From assembly GCA_028684345.1 (NCBI GenBank), contig JAQUGB010000001.1, positions 1-42,177 of the forward strand: a stretch of DNA of 42,177 nucleotides, read 5' to 3'. The notes beneath the pieces are model-generated. The model was not told where the DNA came from. It saw only the letters and a list, made by a program, of their open reading frames with translations, and did no database searches. The DNA is from Tepidiphilus sp. (GTDB taxonomy: Bacteria > Pseudomonadota > Gammaproteobacteria > Burkholderiales > Rhodocyclaceae). The position numbers and the translations under genes were made by a program. Positions 23,969 to 34,900 of this stretch are shown here, piece after piece (the stretch's first letter is position 1; each line of letters begins with the position of its first letter).

Positions 23969-25281
23969 GACGGCCCCACGTAGATTTCACTTCCCGCCCG
24001 CTGCAGTTCGGGCGGCACCAGACACTGCTTGTGTTCGATGTGATGCTCGAATTCGCTGCGGAAATGCTTGACGAAGCTCTGCACCGGCATCGAAGCGGCA
24101 TCCCCCAGGGCGCAGATGGTGCGCCCCATGATGTTGCCGGTGACCGACTCGAGCAGCGCGAGATCTTCGGGCCGCCCCTGGCCATGCTCGATGCGATGCA
24201 CCACGCGATAGAGCCAGCCGGTACCTTCACGGCACGGCGTACATTGCCCGCAGGATTCTTCGAAATAAAAGTAGGAGAGACGCTCCAGGGCTTTGACCAT
24301 GCAGGTCGTCTCGTCCATCACGATCACCGCCCCCGAACCGAGCATGGAGCCGGCTTTGGCGATGGAATCGTAGTCCATCGTACACTGCATCATGATTTCG
24401 GCCGGCAGCACCGGAGCCGAGGAGCCACCGGGAATCACCGCCTTGAGCTTGCGCCCGCCGCGCACGCCGCCGGCCATCTCCAGCAGCTCGGCAAAGGGCG
24501 TGCCCAGAGGCACTTCGTAGTTGCCGGGACGATTGACGTGGCCGGACACCGAGAAGATCTTCGTGCCGCCGTTGTTGGGCTTGCCGAGGTTGAGGAACGC
24601 TTCCCCGCCCATCTGCAGGATGAAGGGGACGGAGGCGAAGGTCTCGGTGTTGTTGATCGTGGTGGGTTTGCCGTAGAGGCCGAAACTCGCCGGGAAAGGC
24701 GGCTTGAAGCGCGGCTGCCCTTTTTTGCCCTCGATCGACTCGAGCAGCGCCGTCTCCTCGCCGCAAATGTAGGCGCCGTAGCCGTGATGTGCGTAGAGGT
24801 CGAAGGAGAAGTCGCTGCCGAGGATGTTCTCGCCGAGGTATCCTGCGGCGCGGGCTTCCTCGAGCGCCTCTTCGAAACGCAGATAGACTTCGAAGATTTC
24901 ACCGTGGATATAGTTATAGCCGCGCCGGCATCCCATGGCATAACCGGCGATGATCATGCCCTCGATGACGGCGTGCGGATTGTAGCGCAGGATGTCGCGG
25001 TCCTTGAAGGTGCCCGGCTCGCCCTCGTCGGAGTTGCACACGACGTACTTCTCGCCGGGAAATTGCCGCGGCATGAAGCTCCACTTCAGACCGGTGGGGA
25101 AGCCCGCGCCGCCGCGGCCGCGCAGGCCCGACGCCTTGACTTCCTGGATCACCTGCTCCGGCGGCACTTTCTCCGCCAGGAGCCGGCGCAGGGCCGAATA
25201 GCCGCCGCGCGCTTCGTAGTCTTTCAGCCGCCAGGTGCGGTCGCCGTCGAGTCCTTTGAGGATCAGTCCTTGCGCGCTCAT
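23962..25281 (-). CDS. nuoF: NADH-quinone oxidoreductase subunit F
   Basis: The 439-residue NADH dehydrogenase subunit binds NADH and FMN and carries a [4Fe-4S] cluster (N3). Motifs: SGLRGRGGAGFPTGLKW (FMN/NADH), CNSDEGEPGTFKDRDI, YGAYICGEETALLESIEGKK and ESCGQCTPCREG for the cluster. The ATG at 25281 overlaps the nuoE stop (ATGA). Electrons enter complex I here. Confidence 0.98.
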   Translation of the reverse strand: MSAQGLILKGLDGDRTWRLKDYEARGGYSALRRLLAEKVPPEQVIQEVKASGLRGRGGAGFPTGLKWSFMPRQFPGEKYVVCNSDEGEPGTFKDRDILRYNPHAVIEGMIIAGYAMGCRRGYNYIHGEIFEVYLRFEEALEEARAAGYLGENILGSDFSFDLYAHHGYGAYICGEETALLESIEGKKGQPRFKPPFPASFGLYGKPTTINNTETFASVPFILQMGGEAFLNLGKPNNGGTKIFSVSGHVNRPGNYEVPLGTPFAELLEMAGGVRGGRKLKAVIPGGSSAPVLPAEIMMQCTMDYDSIAKAGSMLGSGAVIVMDETTCMVKALERLSYFYFEESCGQCTPCREGTGWLYRVVHRIEHGQGRPEDLALLESVTGNIMGRTICALGDAASMPVQSFVKHFRSEFEHHIEHKQCLVPPELQRAGSEIYVGPSC

Positions 25282-25757
25282 TTGGCCCTCAGCTGCTCGA
25301 TGAGCTGGTCGATCTTTTCTTTGGTCATCCAGCTGCACATGTGGTGGTTGTTGACGAGCATCACTGGAGCGTCGCCGCACGCCCCCATGCACTCGCCCTC
25401 CTTGAGGGTGAAGAGACCGTCGGACGTGGTCTCGCCGAAGTCGATGCCGAGCTTCTCCTTGAGGTATTCGGCAGCATGAGCCCCACCCGAGAGGGCGCAC
25501 GGCAGGTTGGTGCACACGGTGATCTTGTGCTTGCCCACCGGCTCGAGATCGTACATGTTGTAGAAAGTCGCCACTTCATAAGCAGCCACGGGCGGGATCT
25601 CGAGATAGCCGGCGACGAATTCGATCGTCTCCGGGGCGAGCCACCCCTTCTCCTCCTGCGCGATGCGCAGCGCCGCCATCACCGCCGAGCGTTTCTGCCC
25701 TTCGGGGTACTTGGCGATTTCACGATCGATTTTTGCGAGCGAGTCTTGACTCAGCAT
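25278..25757 (-). CDS. nuoE: NADH-quinone oxidoreductase subunit E
   Basis: The 159-residue thioredoxin-fold subunit binds the off-path [2Fe-2S] cluster N1a through Cys82, Cys87, Cys123 and Cys127 (VCTNLPCALSGG and GECMGACGDAP). It pairs with NuoF. It lies 20 bases after nuoD. Confidence 0.97.
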   Translation of the reverse strand: MLSQDSLAKIDREIAKYPEGQKRSAVMAALRIAQEEKGWLAPETIEFVAGYLEIPPVAAYEVATFYNMYDLEPVGKHKITVCTNLPCALSGGAHAAEYLKEKLGIDFGETTSDGLFTLKEGECMGACGDAPVMLVNNHHMCSWMTKEKIDQLIEQLRAK

Positions 25758-25777
25758 GGTCGTGCGTTCTCCCCGTC

Positions 25778-27031
25778 TCAGCGGTCGATCTCGCCGAAGA
25801 CGATGTCCATGGTCCCGATGATCGCCACCACGTCGGCGACGAGATGGCCCCGCGCCATGCGATCCATCGCCGAGAGGTGCGCGAAGCCCGGCGCGCGCAG
25901 CTTGACGCGGTAGGGTTTGTTGGCGCCGTCGGAGACGGCGTAGACGCCGAATTCGCCCTTGGGGTGCTCGACCGCGGCATAGACTTCACCCGGCGGCACG
26001 TGGATGCCCTCGGTCATCAGCTTGAAGTGATGGATGAGTTCCTCCATGCCTTCTTTCATCTTGGCCCGGGGCGGCGGTGCGACCTTGTGGTTGTCGGTGA
26101 TCACCGGGCCCGGGTTCTTGCGCAGCCAGTCGATGCACTGCTTGATGATACGGTTCGATTGACGCATCTCTTCCATGCGCACCAGGTAGCGGTCGTAGCA
26201 GTCGCCGTTGGTACCCACGGGAACGTCGAATTCGAGCTGGTCGTAGACCTCGTAGGGCTGCTTCTTGCGTAGATCCCAAGCCACGCCGGAGCCACGCAGC
26301 ATGGGTCCGGTGAAGCCCCAAGCGAGCGCCTGCTCGGGCGAGACGACGCCGATGCCGACGGTGCGCTGTTTCCAGATGCGGTTGTCGGTGAGCAGCTCGT
26401 GATAATCGTCGAGATACTTGGGGAAGCGCTCGGTGAAATCTTCGAGAAAGTCGAGCAGCGACCCTTCGCGGTTGCGGTTGAGCTCGCGTACGCGCCTCTC
26501 GTCCTTGACTTTGCTCACCTGATACTTGGGCATCTGGTCGGGCAGATCGCGATAGACTCCGCCGGGCCGGTAATAGGCCGCATGCATGCGCGCGCCAGAA
26601 ACCGCCTCGTACGCGTCCATGAGATCCTCGCGCTCGCGGAAGGTGTAGAGCACCATGGTCATGGCGCCGATGTCGAGCGCGTGCGTCCCGATATTGAGCA
26701 GGTGATTGAGGATGCGCGTGATCTCGTCGAACATCACCCGGATGTACTGGGCGCGGATCGGCACTTCGATACCCAGCAGCCGTTCGATGGCCATGCAGTA
26801 GGCGTGCTCGTTGCACATCATCGAAACGTAGTCGAGCCGGTCCATGTAAGGAACCGATTGCACCCAGGTGCGTGTCTCGGCGAGCTTTTCCGTGCCGCGG
26901 TGCAGCAGCCCGATGTGCGGATCGGCACGAGCGACGACTTCCCCGTCGAGCTCGAGGATGAGCCTCAGCACGCCATGCGCGGAAGGGTGCTGCGGGCCGA
27001 AGTTGATGGTGTAGTTGCGGATCTCAGCCAT
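25778..27031 (-). CDS. nuoD: NADH-quinone oxidoreductase subunit D
   Basis: The 417-residue 49-kDa-type subunit forms the quinone pocket with NuoB. It begins MAEIRNYTINFGPQHPSAHG; the conserved GPQHPSAHGVLRL loop, HIGLLHRGTEKLAE and the C-terminal DIVFGEIDR are typical. The ATG at 27031 matches homologues and overlaps the end of nuoC by 8 bases. It is separate from nuoC, unlike in E. coli, where the two are fused. Confidence 0.98.
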   Translation of the reverse strand: MAEIRNYTINFGPQHPSAHGVLRLILELDGEVVARADPHIGLLHRGTEKLAETRTWVQSVPYMDRLDYVSMMCNEHAYCMAIERLLGIEVPIRAQYIRVMFDEITRILNHLLNIGTHALDIGAMTMVLYTFREREDLMDAYEAVSGARMHAAYYRPGGVYRDLPDQMPKYQVSKVKDERRVRELNRNREGSLLDFLEDFTERFPKYLDDYHELLTDNRIWKQRTVGIGVVSPEQALAWGFTGPMLRGSGVAWDLRKKQPYEVYDQLEFDVPVGTNGDCYDRYLVRMEEMRQSNRIIKQCIDWLRKNPGPVITDNHKVAPPPRAKMKEGMEELIHHFKLMTEGIHVPPGEVYAAVEHPKGEFGVYAVSDGANKPYRVKLRAPGFAHLSAMDRMARGHLVADVVAIIGTMDIVFGEIDR

Positions 27032-27626
27032 GGTCGACGTCCCCGTAATGGGCTTCACGCACGATGCGCGGCGCATTGACGCGCGGCTCGATCGTGACGG
27101 GTTGGTAGATCACGCGGCGCAAATGAGGATCATAGCGCATCTCGACGTGGCCGCTCACCGGGAAGTCTTTACGCAGCGGATGGCCTACGAATCCATAGTC
27201 GGTGAGGATGCGCCGCAGATCGGGATGCCCATCGAAAAGAATGCCAAAGAGGTCGAAGGCCTCGCGCTCGTACCAATCGACACTGGGCCAGACCTCGATC
27301 ACGGACGGAATCAGAGGAAACTCATCGTCTTCGGCGAAGACTTTGACGCGCAGGCGCACGTTGTGGCGCAAGGAGAGCAGATGGACGGCCACGGCGTAGC
27401 GGTGACCAAGCCACGGGCGATTACCATAGGTGGAATAATCCAGACCCGAGAGGTCGATGAGCTGCTCGAAAGCCAGCTCGGGATGGTCCCGCAGCAACTG
27501 GGCCACGACGGGATAGTCGGCAGCGCTCACGCGCAAGGTCACCTCGCCACGGTCGAGGAGCACCTCGAGCACCTTGTCGCCAAGCACCTCCTGTAGCGTT
27601 TGCGCCAAACGTTCGATGCGACTCAT
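27024..27626 (-). CDS. nuoC: NADH-quinone oxidoreductase subunit C
   Basis: The 200-residue 30-kDa-type subunit shows the family signature WYEREAFDLFGILFDGHPDL followed by RRILTDYGFVGHPLRKDFP. It is a structural part of the peripheral arm beside NuoD. The ATG at 27626 fits homologues; the upstream frame overlaps nuoB. Confidence 0.97.
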   Translation of the reverse strand: MSRIERLAQTLQEVLGDKVLEVLLDRGEVTLRVSAADYPVVAQLLRDHPELAFEQLIDLSGLDYSTYGNRPWLGHRYAVAVHLLSLRHNVRLRVKVFAEDDEFPLIPSVIEVWPSVDWYEREAFDLFGILFDGHPDLRRILTDYGFVGHPLRKDFPVSGHVEMRYDPHLRRVIYQPVTIEPRVNAPRIVREAHYGDVDHG

Positions 27627-27642
27627 GCTGGGTCTCCGGGGC

Positions 27643-28119
27643 TCAACGCGCGATGGTCGAGGTGCGCTTGATCTTGTTCTGCAGCTGGATGATGCCGTAG
27701 AGCAGGGCTTCGGCCGTGGGCGGACAACCCGGCACGTAGATATCGACGGGAACGATGCGGTCACAGCCGCGCACCACCGAGTACGAATAATGGTAGTAGC
27801 CGCCGCCGTTGGCGCAGGAACCCATGGAAATCACCCAGCGCGGCTCGGGCATTTGATCGTATACCTTACGCAGTGCCGGCGCCATCTTGTTGCACAGGGT
27901 ACCAGCGACGATCATCACGTCGGACTGGCGCGGGCTGGGACGGAAGACGACGCCAAAGCGGTCGAGATCGTAGCGCGCACAGCCGGCGTGGATCATCTCG
28001 ACGGCGCAGCAGGCCAGACCAAACGTCATGGGCCACAGCGAACCGGTGCGGGTCCAGTTGAGGACCGTGTCGAGCGAAGTGGTGAGAAACCCCTCGCGCA
28101 TGACGCCTTCGATGCTCAT
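27643..28119 (-). CDS. nuoB: NADH-quinone oxidoreductase subunit B
   Basis: The 158-residue PSST-type subunit carries the terminal cluster N2 through the tandem cysteines Cys37 and Cys38 (FGLACCAVEM) plus Cys102 (MGSCANGGG) and Cys132 (VPGCPPTAEA). It delivers electrons to quinone. It starts 4 bases after the nuoA stop. Confidence 0.98.
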   Translation of the reverse strand: MSIEGVMREGFLTTSLDTVLNWTRTGSLWPMTFGLACCAVEMIHAGCARYDLDRFGVVFRPSPRQSDVMIVAGTLCNKMAPALRKVYDQMPEPRWVISMGSCANGGGYYHYSYSVVRGCDRIVPVDIYVPGCPPTAEALLYGIIQLQNKIKRTSTIAR

Positions 28120-28123
28120 CGTT

Positions 28124-28498
28124 TCACTCCCAGTCGAGCGCGCCGTTCTTCCACTCGACGATATAGCCGATCACCAGCACCGCAAGGAAAACCATGACGG
28201 TGCCAAACACATAGAGCGCGTGCGCCCCCTCGGCGATCATGTCTTTGAAGACTACCGCCCAAGGGAAGAGGAAAGCGATTTCCAGATCGAACAAAATGAA
28301 GAGGATCGCAATGAGGTAATAGCGCACGTCGAAGCGGATGCGCGCATCCTCGAACGGCTCGAAACCACACTCGTAGGGCGAGAGTTTTTCCGGATCGGGG
28401 CGACTCGGTCCGAGCAAACGCCCGAGAAGGAGAGGCGCCATGCTGAAGAGCAGCGCAACGACGAGAAACACGAATACCGGGAAATAATTCTCGACCAT
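28124..28498 (-). CDS. nuoA: NADH-quinone oxidoreductase subunit A
   Basis: The 124-residue membrane subunit has three transmembrane helices and the conserved loop YECGFEPFEDARIRFDVRYY. The ATG at 28498 is preceded by AGAGGTGAT and is preferred over the in-frame codon at 28519. It is the first gene of the nuo operon, downstream of the tRNA-Leu terminator. Confidence 0.97.
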   Translation of the reverse strand: MVENYFPVFVFLVVALLFSMAPLLLGRLLGPSRPDPEKLSPYECGFEPFEDARIRFDVRYYLIAILFILFDLEIAFLFPWAVVFKDMIAEGAHALYVFGTVMVFLAVLVIGYIVEWKNGALDWE

Positions 28499-28539
28499 GA
28501 TCACCTCTCGGCTGCCCAATCCGCCCGGAACACTGGTCC

Positions 28540-28545
28540 ATCATA
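28540..28545 (-). promoter_or_regulatory. Candidate -10 box for the nuo operon
   Basis: TATGAT on the minus strand about 42 bases before the nuoA ATG; a second TATGAT lies at 28613-28618. Neither has a good -35 box. The region 28499-28627 between nuoA and the tRNA terminator must hold the operon promoter if the terminator is efficient. Confidence 0.35.
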
Positions 28546-28627
28546 GCGCAAAACATCTCGCGATTCAGGACTCGGACGAACAAGAACCTGGTGCCGTCGT
28601 AGTTATTTATTTATCATAGATTCGACG

Positions 28628-28657
28628 AAAAAAAAGCAGCGATTTTTCAGCTGCTTT
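28628..28657 (-). terminator. Rho-independent terminator after tRNA-Leu
   Basis: On the minus strand AAAGCAGC (28650-28657) pairs with GCTGCTTT (28633-28640) around a 9-base loop and is followed by a run of T. It starts 2 bases after the CCA end of the tRNA. Confidence 0.85.
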
Positions 28658-28658
28658 C

Positions 28659-28743
28659 TGGTGCCGACGGTGAGACTCGAACTCACACGGCTTGCGCCAC
28701 CACCCCCTCAAGATGGCGTGTCTACCAATTCCACCACGTCGGC
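28659..28743 (-). tRNA. tRNA-Leu (anticodon GAG)
   Basis: The minus strand folds as an 85-base type II tRNA: acceptor stem GCCGACG / CGTCGGC with discriminator A and encoded CCA, a D arm with GGTAGAC, anticodon stem CCATC / GGTGG around loop TTGAGGG giving anticodon GAG, a long variable arm, and T loop GTTCGAA. It reads CUC/CUU codons. It is followed directly by its own terminator. Confidence 0.96.
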
Positions 28744-28758
28744 TTGCGTAATTCGTAA

Positions 28759-28788
28759 ATTATAACGCAAAGAGACGATTTTTTGCAA
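28759..28788 (-). promoter_or_regulatory. Sigma70 promoter of tRNA-Leu
   Basis: On the minus strand TTGCAA (28783-28788) and TATAAT (28759-28764) are 18 bases apart, 16 bases upstream of the tRNA 5' end and just after the secG stop. The tRNA can thus be made apart from secG. Confidence 0.65.
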
Positions 28789-28799
28789 GCGGCTCTTCT

Positions 28800-29147
28800 T
28801 TATTGCGGCACGGCCGGCGCCTGAGAGCCGGGCACGGGTGCACTCGGTTGCGGCAGCGCTTCGATCGGCGCCGCCTCCATGACGCTACCGCTGCCTTGAT
28901 CGAGGCGCTGACTGGCCAAATACGTCAAAGCCAAGCTCGTCAAGAAAAACAGCGTTGCGAGCACTGCGGTGGTACGGCTGAGGAAATTCGCCCCGCCGCT
29001 CGCCCCGAAGAGGCTGGCCGAAGAACCACCTCCGAAGGCAGCCCCTGCGTCCGCCCCTTTCCCCCGTTGGAGCAGCACCAAAGCGATCAAGGCAACCGCA
29101 ATCAAGACATGGACCGTCAATATGGCCGAAAACCAGACTCCCGACAT
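28800..29147 (-). CDS. secG: Preprotein translocase subunit SecG
   Basis: The 115-residue inner-membrane protein has two transmembrane helices (about 6-24 and 58-79) joined by the conserved cytoplasmic loop LLQRGKGADAGAAFGGG and SASLFGASGGANFLSR. It helps SecYE and SecA move proteins. The tail is Pro/Gln-rich. A strong AGGAGA lies before the ATG. It follows tpiA by 9 bases, as in many betaproteobacteria. Confidence 0.96.
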   Translation of the reverse strand: MSGVWFSAILTVHVLIAVALIALVLLQRGKGADAGAAFGGGSSASLFGASGGANFLSRTTAVLATLFFLTSLALTYLASQRLDQGSGSVMEAAPIEALPQPSAPVPGSQAPAVPQ

Positions 29148-29156
29148 TCTCTTCTC

Positions 29157-29918
29157 CTAACTTCCTTGCGCCGCATGCGCGGCCGCCGCTGCGATGGCAG
29201 CAAATTCCCCGACGACTCGGGAGGCCGCGCCGACGAGCACGCCGTCGCAACCGGGAACGGCGAAAATGCTCGGGGCGTTGTCCGCTTTGACGCTGCCACC
29301 ATAGAGGAGCACGAGATCGCGCTGCGACATGCCGAACGCCACCAGCTGCTCACGCAAAAACGCATGCGTCTCGGCGATGTCCCGTGGCTCGGCGCTCCGC
29401 CCCGTGCCGATCGCCCAGACCGGTTCGTACGCGAACCAGGCACGGGCGCATTTATCGACTCCGAGCCGAGTGACGAGCGCCCTCAGCTGCCCCTCGAGTG
29501 TCTCGCGCCAACCGCCGGATTCACGCTCGGCAAGCGTCTCGCCGACGCAGACCACAGGCCGAACGCTGGCCGCCAACAAACGATCAATTTTATCAGCAAT
29601 CCGCTCGTCCGTCTCGCCGAAATACCGTCGCCGCTCCGAATGTCCGACGAGGGCATAGCGGCAGCCGAATTCGGCGAGCATTCCCGCGTGGACCTCGCCC
29701 GTGTAGGCGCCGGCACCGAACGGGCTGACGTTCTGCGCCCCCCAGCCGATCTCCGTTCCTTCCAGTATCGCTTTCGCCTGGGGAAGATACGGACAAGGGA
29801 CGCATACACCGACTTCCACGCCGGCAGCAGGAGCATGCTGGGCGAGCGCAGTGAGCAGCACGACGTTACTGGCCGTATCGCCGACCGACTTCCAGTTGCC
29901 GAGTACGATTTTCTTCAT
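29157..29918 (-). CDS. tpiA: Triosephosphate isomerase
   Basis: The 253-residue glycolytic enzyme interconverts dihydroxyacetone phosphate and glyceraldehyde 3-phosphate. Catalytic residues are visible: Lys10 in GNWK, His in VGHSERRRYF and Glu in YEPVWAIGTG; YGGSVKADN binds the phosphate. The ATG at 29918 overlaps the glmM stop (ATGA). Length is normal. Confidence 0.98.
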   Translation of the reverse strand: MKKIVLGNWKSVGDTASNVVLLTALAQHAPAAGVEVGVCVPCPYLPQAKAILEGTEIGWGAQNVSPFGAGAYTGEVHAGMLAEFGCRYALVGHSERRRYFGETDERIADKIDRLLAASVRPVVCVGETLAERESGGWRETLEGQLRALVTRLGVDKCARAWFAYEPVWAIGTGRSAEPRDIAETHAFLREQLVAFGMSQRDLVLLYGGSVKADNAPSIFAVPGCDGVLVGAASRVVGEFAAIAAAAAHAAQGS

Positions 29919-31300
29919 GGGTTGGCCCCCGAAGGCATCGATGCGCATTCCGTGGCGAGCGACGACTCGATCGCCGCGACGAGCGCATCGGCCCAACGCC
30001 GTACCAGCGCGGCATCGCGCCCTTCCACCATGACGCGCAACAGCGGCTCGGTTCCCGAGGGGCGCAACAGGATGCGCCCTCCCGCGGCCAGTTCGGCCTC
30101 GGCGGCGCGGCAAGCGGCGAGCACGCCTGGATGAGCCTGCCAGTCATAGCCGCGCGGCACGGAGACATTGCGCAGCACTTGGGGATAGCGCACGAGGTCG
30201 GCGCAGGCTTGCGCCAGGGTCTCACCGCGGCGGCGCAAAGCGGCCAAGACCTGCAAGGCGCTGATGATACCGTCGCCCGTGGTATGTACGCCGAGGCACA
30301 GCAAATGCCCAGAACTCTCGCCTCCATACTCCCACTCGCGCTCGCGCAACACCTCGGCCACGTAGCGATCGCCCACCTTGGCGCGCTCGAATCGCACCCC
30401 GAGCCTGTGCACGGCGTGCTCCAACCCCAGGTTCGACATCAGCGTACCGACCACTCCGCCGGGGCGCTGCCCTGCCAGCACACGGTCGCGCACGATCACG
30501 TAGAGGAGCGCATCGCCATCGTAGAGGCGCGCTTCGGCGTCGGCCATGATCACCCGGTCGCCATCGCCGTCGAGGGCGATGCCCAAATCGGCACGGTGCG
30601 CTCGTACCATGGCCTGCAGGTATTCGGGATGCGTCGCCCCGACACTCTCGTTGATGTTGAATCCGTTGGGCTGGTTGGCGAGCGCCACCACCTCCGCGCC
30701 GAGTTCGTGAAACACCGCCGGCGCGACCTGATAGGCTGCGCCGTGGGCACAATCCAGTACCAGGCGCAGCCCATCGAGCGACATCGAAGCGGGGAAAGTG
30801 CTCTTGCAGAATTCGATGTAGCGCCCCGCGGCATCGTCCAAGCGCCTGGCACGTCCCAGCTCGTGCGCTTCGCGGCAAACGAGAGGCGATTCGACCGTCG
30901 CTTCGATCTCGGCCTCCAATTCATCGGACAGTTTCTCGCCATTCGGGCCGAAAAACTTGATGCCGTTGTCGGGATAGGGATTGTGCGAGGCGCTCACCAC
31001 GATTCCTGCCTCCAAGCGCAAGGCGCGGGTGAGATAAGCCACCCCAGGCGTGGGCAAGGGGCCACACAGCACCACGTCGACGCCGGCCGCCGACAAACCG
31101 GCCTCGAGCGCCGACTCGATCATGTAGCCGGAGATGCGCGTATCCTTGCCGATGAGTACCGCCGCGCGCTTGGCGCCACCGTGCGCGTGACGCGCGAGCA
31201 CCCGCCCGGCGGCATGCCCGAGCTTGAGGACGAACTCCGGCGACATCAGCGGCTCGCCGACGCGCGCGCGAATCCCGTCGGTACCGAAATAACGACCCAT
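29915..31300 (-). CDS. glmM: Phosphoglucosamine mutase
   Basis: The 461-residue enzyme converts glucosamine 6-phosphate to glucosamine 1-phosphate for UDP-GlcNAc synthesis, feeding peptidoglycan and lipopolysaccharide. It starts MGRYFGTDGIRARVGEPLMS and has the active-site loop SASHNPYPDNGIKFF with the phosphoserine probably at 105. Metal-binding DGDGDR and sugar-binding GGESSGHLL follow, and RPSGTEPLLRVMVEG is the phosphate site. AGGGTC precedes the ATG. It sits 57 bases after folP in the ftsH-folP-glmM cluster. Confidence 0.97.
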   Translation of the reverse strand: MGRYFGTDGIRARVGEPLMSPEFVLKLGHAAGRVLARHAHGGAKRAAVLIGKDTRISGYMIESALEAGLSAAGVDVVLCGPLPTPGVAYLTRALRLEAGIVVSASHNPYPDNGIKFFGPNGEKLSDELEAEIEATVESPLVCREAHELGRARRLDDAAGRYIEFCKSTFPASMSLDGLRLVLDCAHGAAYQVAPAVFHELGAEVVALANQPNGFNINESVGATHPEYLQAMVRAHRADLGIALDGDGDRVIMADAEARLYDGDALLYVIVRDRVLAGQRPGGVVGTLMSNLGLEHAVHRLGVRFERAKVGDRYVAEVLREREWEYGGESSGHLLCLGVHTTGDGIISALQVLAALRRRGETLAQACADLVRYPQVLRNVSVPRGYDWQAHPGVLAACRAAEAELAAGGRILLRPSGTEPLLRVMVEGRDAALVRRWADALVAAIESSLATECASMPSGANP

Positions 31301-31357
31301 TCTTAGACCCTATGCTGCGCAGGGTGCGAATTGTCGCACGAAATCAGGGGAAAAGGC

Positions 31358-32202
31358 TCAGACCGTCGTTGCGTCGCCAGAAGAGGGCCCGAACGCGCGC
31401 AGGATTTCACGGGCATCGACCGTGGCGGCCACGTCGTGCACGCGCACGATGGCGGCGCCATGAACCCACGCGAGCACGGCGGCCGCGAGGCTGCCGGCGA
31501 GCCGCTCGCCCACGGGCCGGCCCGTGATCTGGCCGATCATGGTTTTGCGCGACACCCCCACCAGGAGCGGCTGGCGCGCCGCCAAGCGCGGCAGGGCGCG
31601 AAAGAGCGCCGCGTTGTGCTCCAGCGTCTTGCCAAAACCAAACCCCGGGTCCCAAAGGATGCGCTCGCGCGCCACGCCCGCCGCCTGCAGCGCCGCGGTT
31701 CGTTCTTCGAGGAATTCCTCGACCTCGGCGAGCACGTCCGTATAGACGGGAGAGTGCTGCATGGTGCGCGGCTCGCCTTTCATGTGCATGACGCACAAGG
31801 CGCAGTCGCTGGCGGCCACCGCCTCGATGGCGCCGGGCAGGCGGAATCCGGCCACGTCGTTGATGAGATCGGCCCCCACGCGCAGCACCTCGCGCATCAC
31901 TTCGGGTTTCATGGTGTCGACCGACAGCGGCACCGGCGCCCCTTTCAGGGCTTCCAGCACCGGCAGCAAGCGCTCGAGCTCCTGCTCGGCCGGCACGGGT
32001 TCGGCCCCGGGGCGCGTCGATTCCGCGCCGAAATCGAGCAGATCGACCCCCGCCGCGATGAAGGCCTCAGCCTGGCGCAGCGCCCGATCGCGCTGCGCGC
32101 CGAGCCCGTCGCCGGAGAAGGAATCCTCGGTGAGATTGACGATGCCCATCACTTTCGGCTCGGAGAGATCGAGCCGAAAGCGCCCCGCCTGCAGCCACCG
32201 CA

Positions 32203-32203
<1 letters not shown>
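31358..32203 (-). CDS. folP: Dihydropteroate synthase
   Basis: The 281-residue TIM-barrel enzyme joins p-aminobenzoate to dihydropterin pyrophosphate in folate synthesis and is the sulfonamide target. Motifs: MGIVNLTEDSFSGDG (the usual TPDSFS reads TEDSFS here), DFGAESTRPGA, LINDVAGF, CVMHMKGEPRTMQ, DPGFGFGKT and GVSRKTMIG. I chose the ATG at 32203, which shares one base with the ftsH stop (TGATG); a GTG at 32206 is the alternative. Confidence 0.96.
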
Positions 32204-34122
<1,919 letters not shown>

Positions 34123-34167
34123 GGGACGAACTCCTAGATGATGCTACCCAGTGCTGCTTCAGAGCCC

Positions 34168-34196
34168 ATTCTAGAGGCGTTTGTTCCGTGCGCCAA
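34168..34196 (-). promoter_or_regulatory. Sigma70 promoter of ftsH
   Basis: On the minus strand TTGGCG (34191-34196) and TAGAAT (34168-34173) are 17 bases apart, about 46 bases before the ftsH TTG start. No sigma32-type box was recognised. Confidence 0.55.
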
Positions 34197-34203
34197 GAGG
34201 AAA

Positions 34204-34226
34204 CGCGATCGAAAAAAACGATCGCG
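34204..34226. other. Perfect 8-bp hairpin with an all-A loop, possible terminator
   Basis: CGCGATCG (34204-34211), seven A, then CGATCGCG (34219-34226). On the minus strand it follows the Spy-like gene and is trailed only by TTTCC, so terminator activity would be weak. It lies just upstream of the ftsH promoter. Confidence 0.5.
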
Positions 34227-34273
34227 GCGACGTGACCATGCAATCACGCGCCGCGACCGTCCCGGCAAGACGC

Positions 34274-34810
34274 TCAGCGCTGCCGCGGACCACCTCCTCC
34301 TTTACCCCAGCGCATGAACTCCCGATCGAACACGTCACGCTGCGCGTCGTCGAGCTGGAGGTAAAACTTTTGCACCGCCTCGCGCAGGCTGCGTACTGCT
34401 TCGAGATGGGCCGCCAAGCGCTCCTCGCGTTCCTGCAGCCGTCCCAGCGCCGTCACGGGGCGCTGACTTTGCTCCCAGCGATAGGAGAAGAACCGTTCCC
34501 GGTGCGCGCTCCAGACGGCGAGGAGCTCCTCCCAGGCGGCGCGCTGCTCCGGGCGAAGGTTCAGCAACCCCTCCAGGCGCTTCACCTCGGCGTCGTGGCG
34601 CTGCTGCATACGTTCGCGCCATTGCTCTGGCGTCATCTGCGGGCGCACCGCCGGGCCGGCACCGGGCCCCGTCGGGGCGGACCCCATGGGGGCGGCAGGC
34701 GCCGGCTGCTGGGCAAACCCGGCTCCCGCCGCCCCAATCAGCGCCAGAGCGACGAGGCCGTGCCGCCAGCGGCGATTCAGACCGTTTTTCCTCATCCGAG
34801 CATCCATCAT
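34274..34810 (-). CDS. Spy/CpxP-like periplasmic protein
   Basis: The 178-residue product has an N-terminal signal peptide (about 1-33, hydrophobic LVALALIGAAGAGFA), a Pro/Ala/Gly-rich linker (35-57) and a long helical region. The segment LLNLRPEQRAAWEELL resembles the LTxxQ motif of the Spy/CpxP family, small periplasmic chaperones made under envelope or metal stress. ATG at 34810 or 34807 follows AGGAGA. It is divergent from a two-component regulator/kinase pair, as cpxP is from cpxRA, which suggests control by that pair. Sequence likeness is limited, so the family call is moderate. Confidence 0.7.
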   Translation of the reverse strand: MMDARMRKNGLNRRWRHGLVALALIGAAGAGFAQQPAPAAPMGSAPTGPGAGPAVRPQMTPEQWRERMQQRHDAEVKRLEGLLNLRPEQRAAWEELLAVWSAHRERFFSYRWEQSQRPVTALGRLQEREERLAAHLEAVRSLREAVQKFYLQLDDAQRDVFDREFMRWGKGGGGPRQR

Positions 34811-34900
34811 CGTTTTCTCCTCGTTGCGTTGCGTCCCTTGCGGACATGCTCATTAGAGCACGCAGCCGCCGTCCTCGCGCCTCATCAGCGTTTCGGCGTG

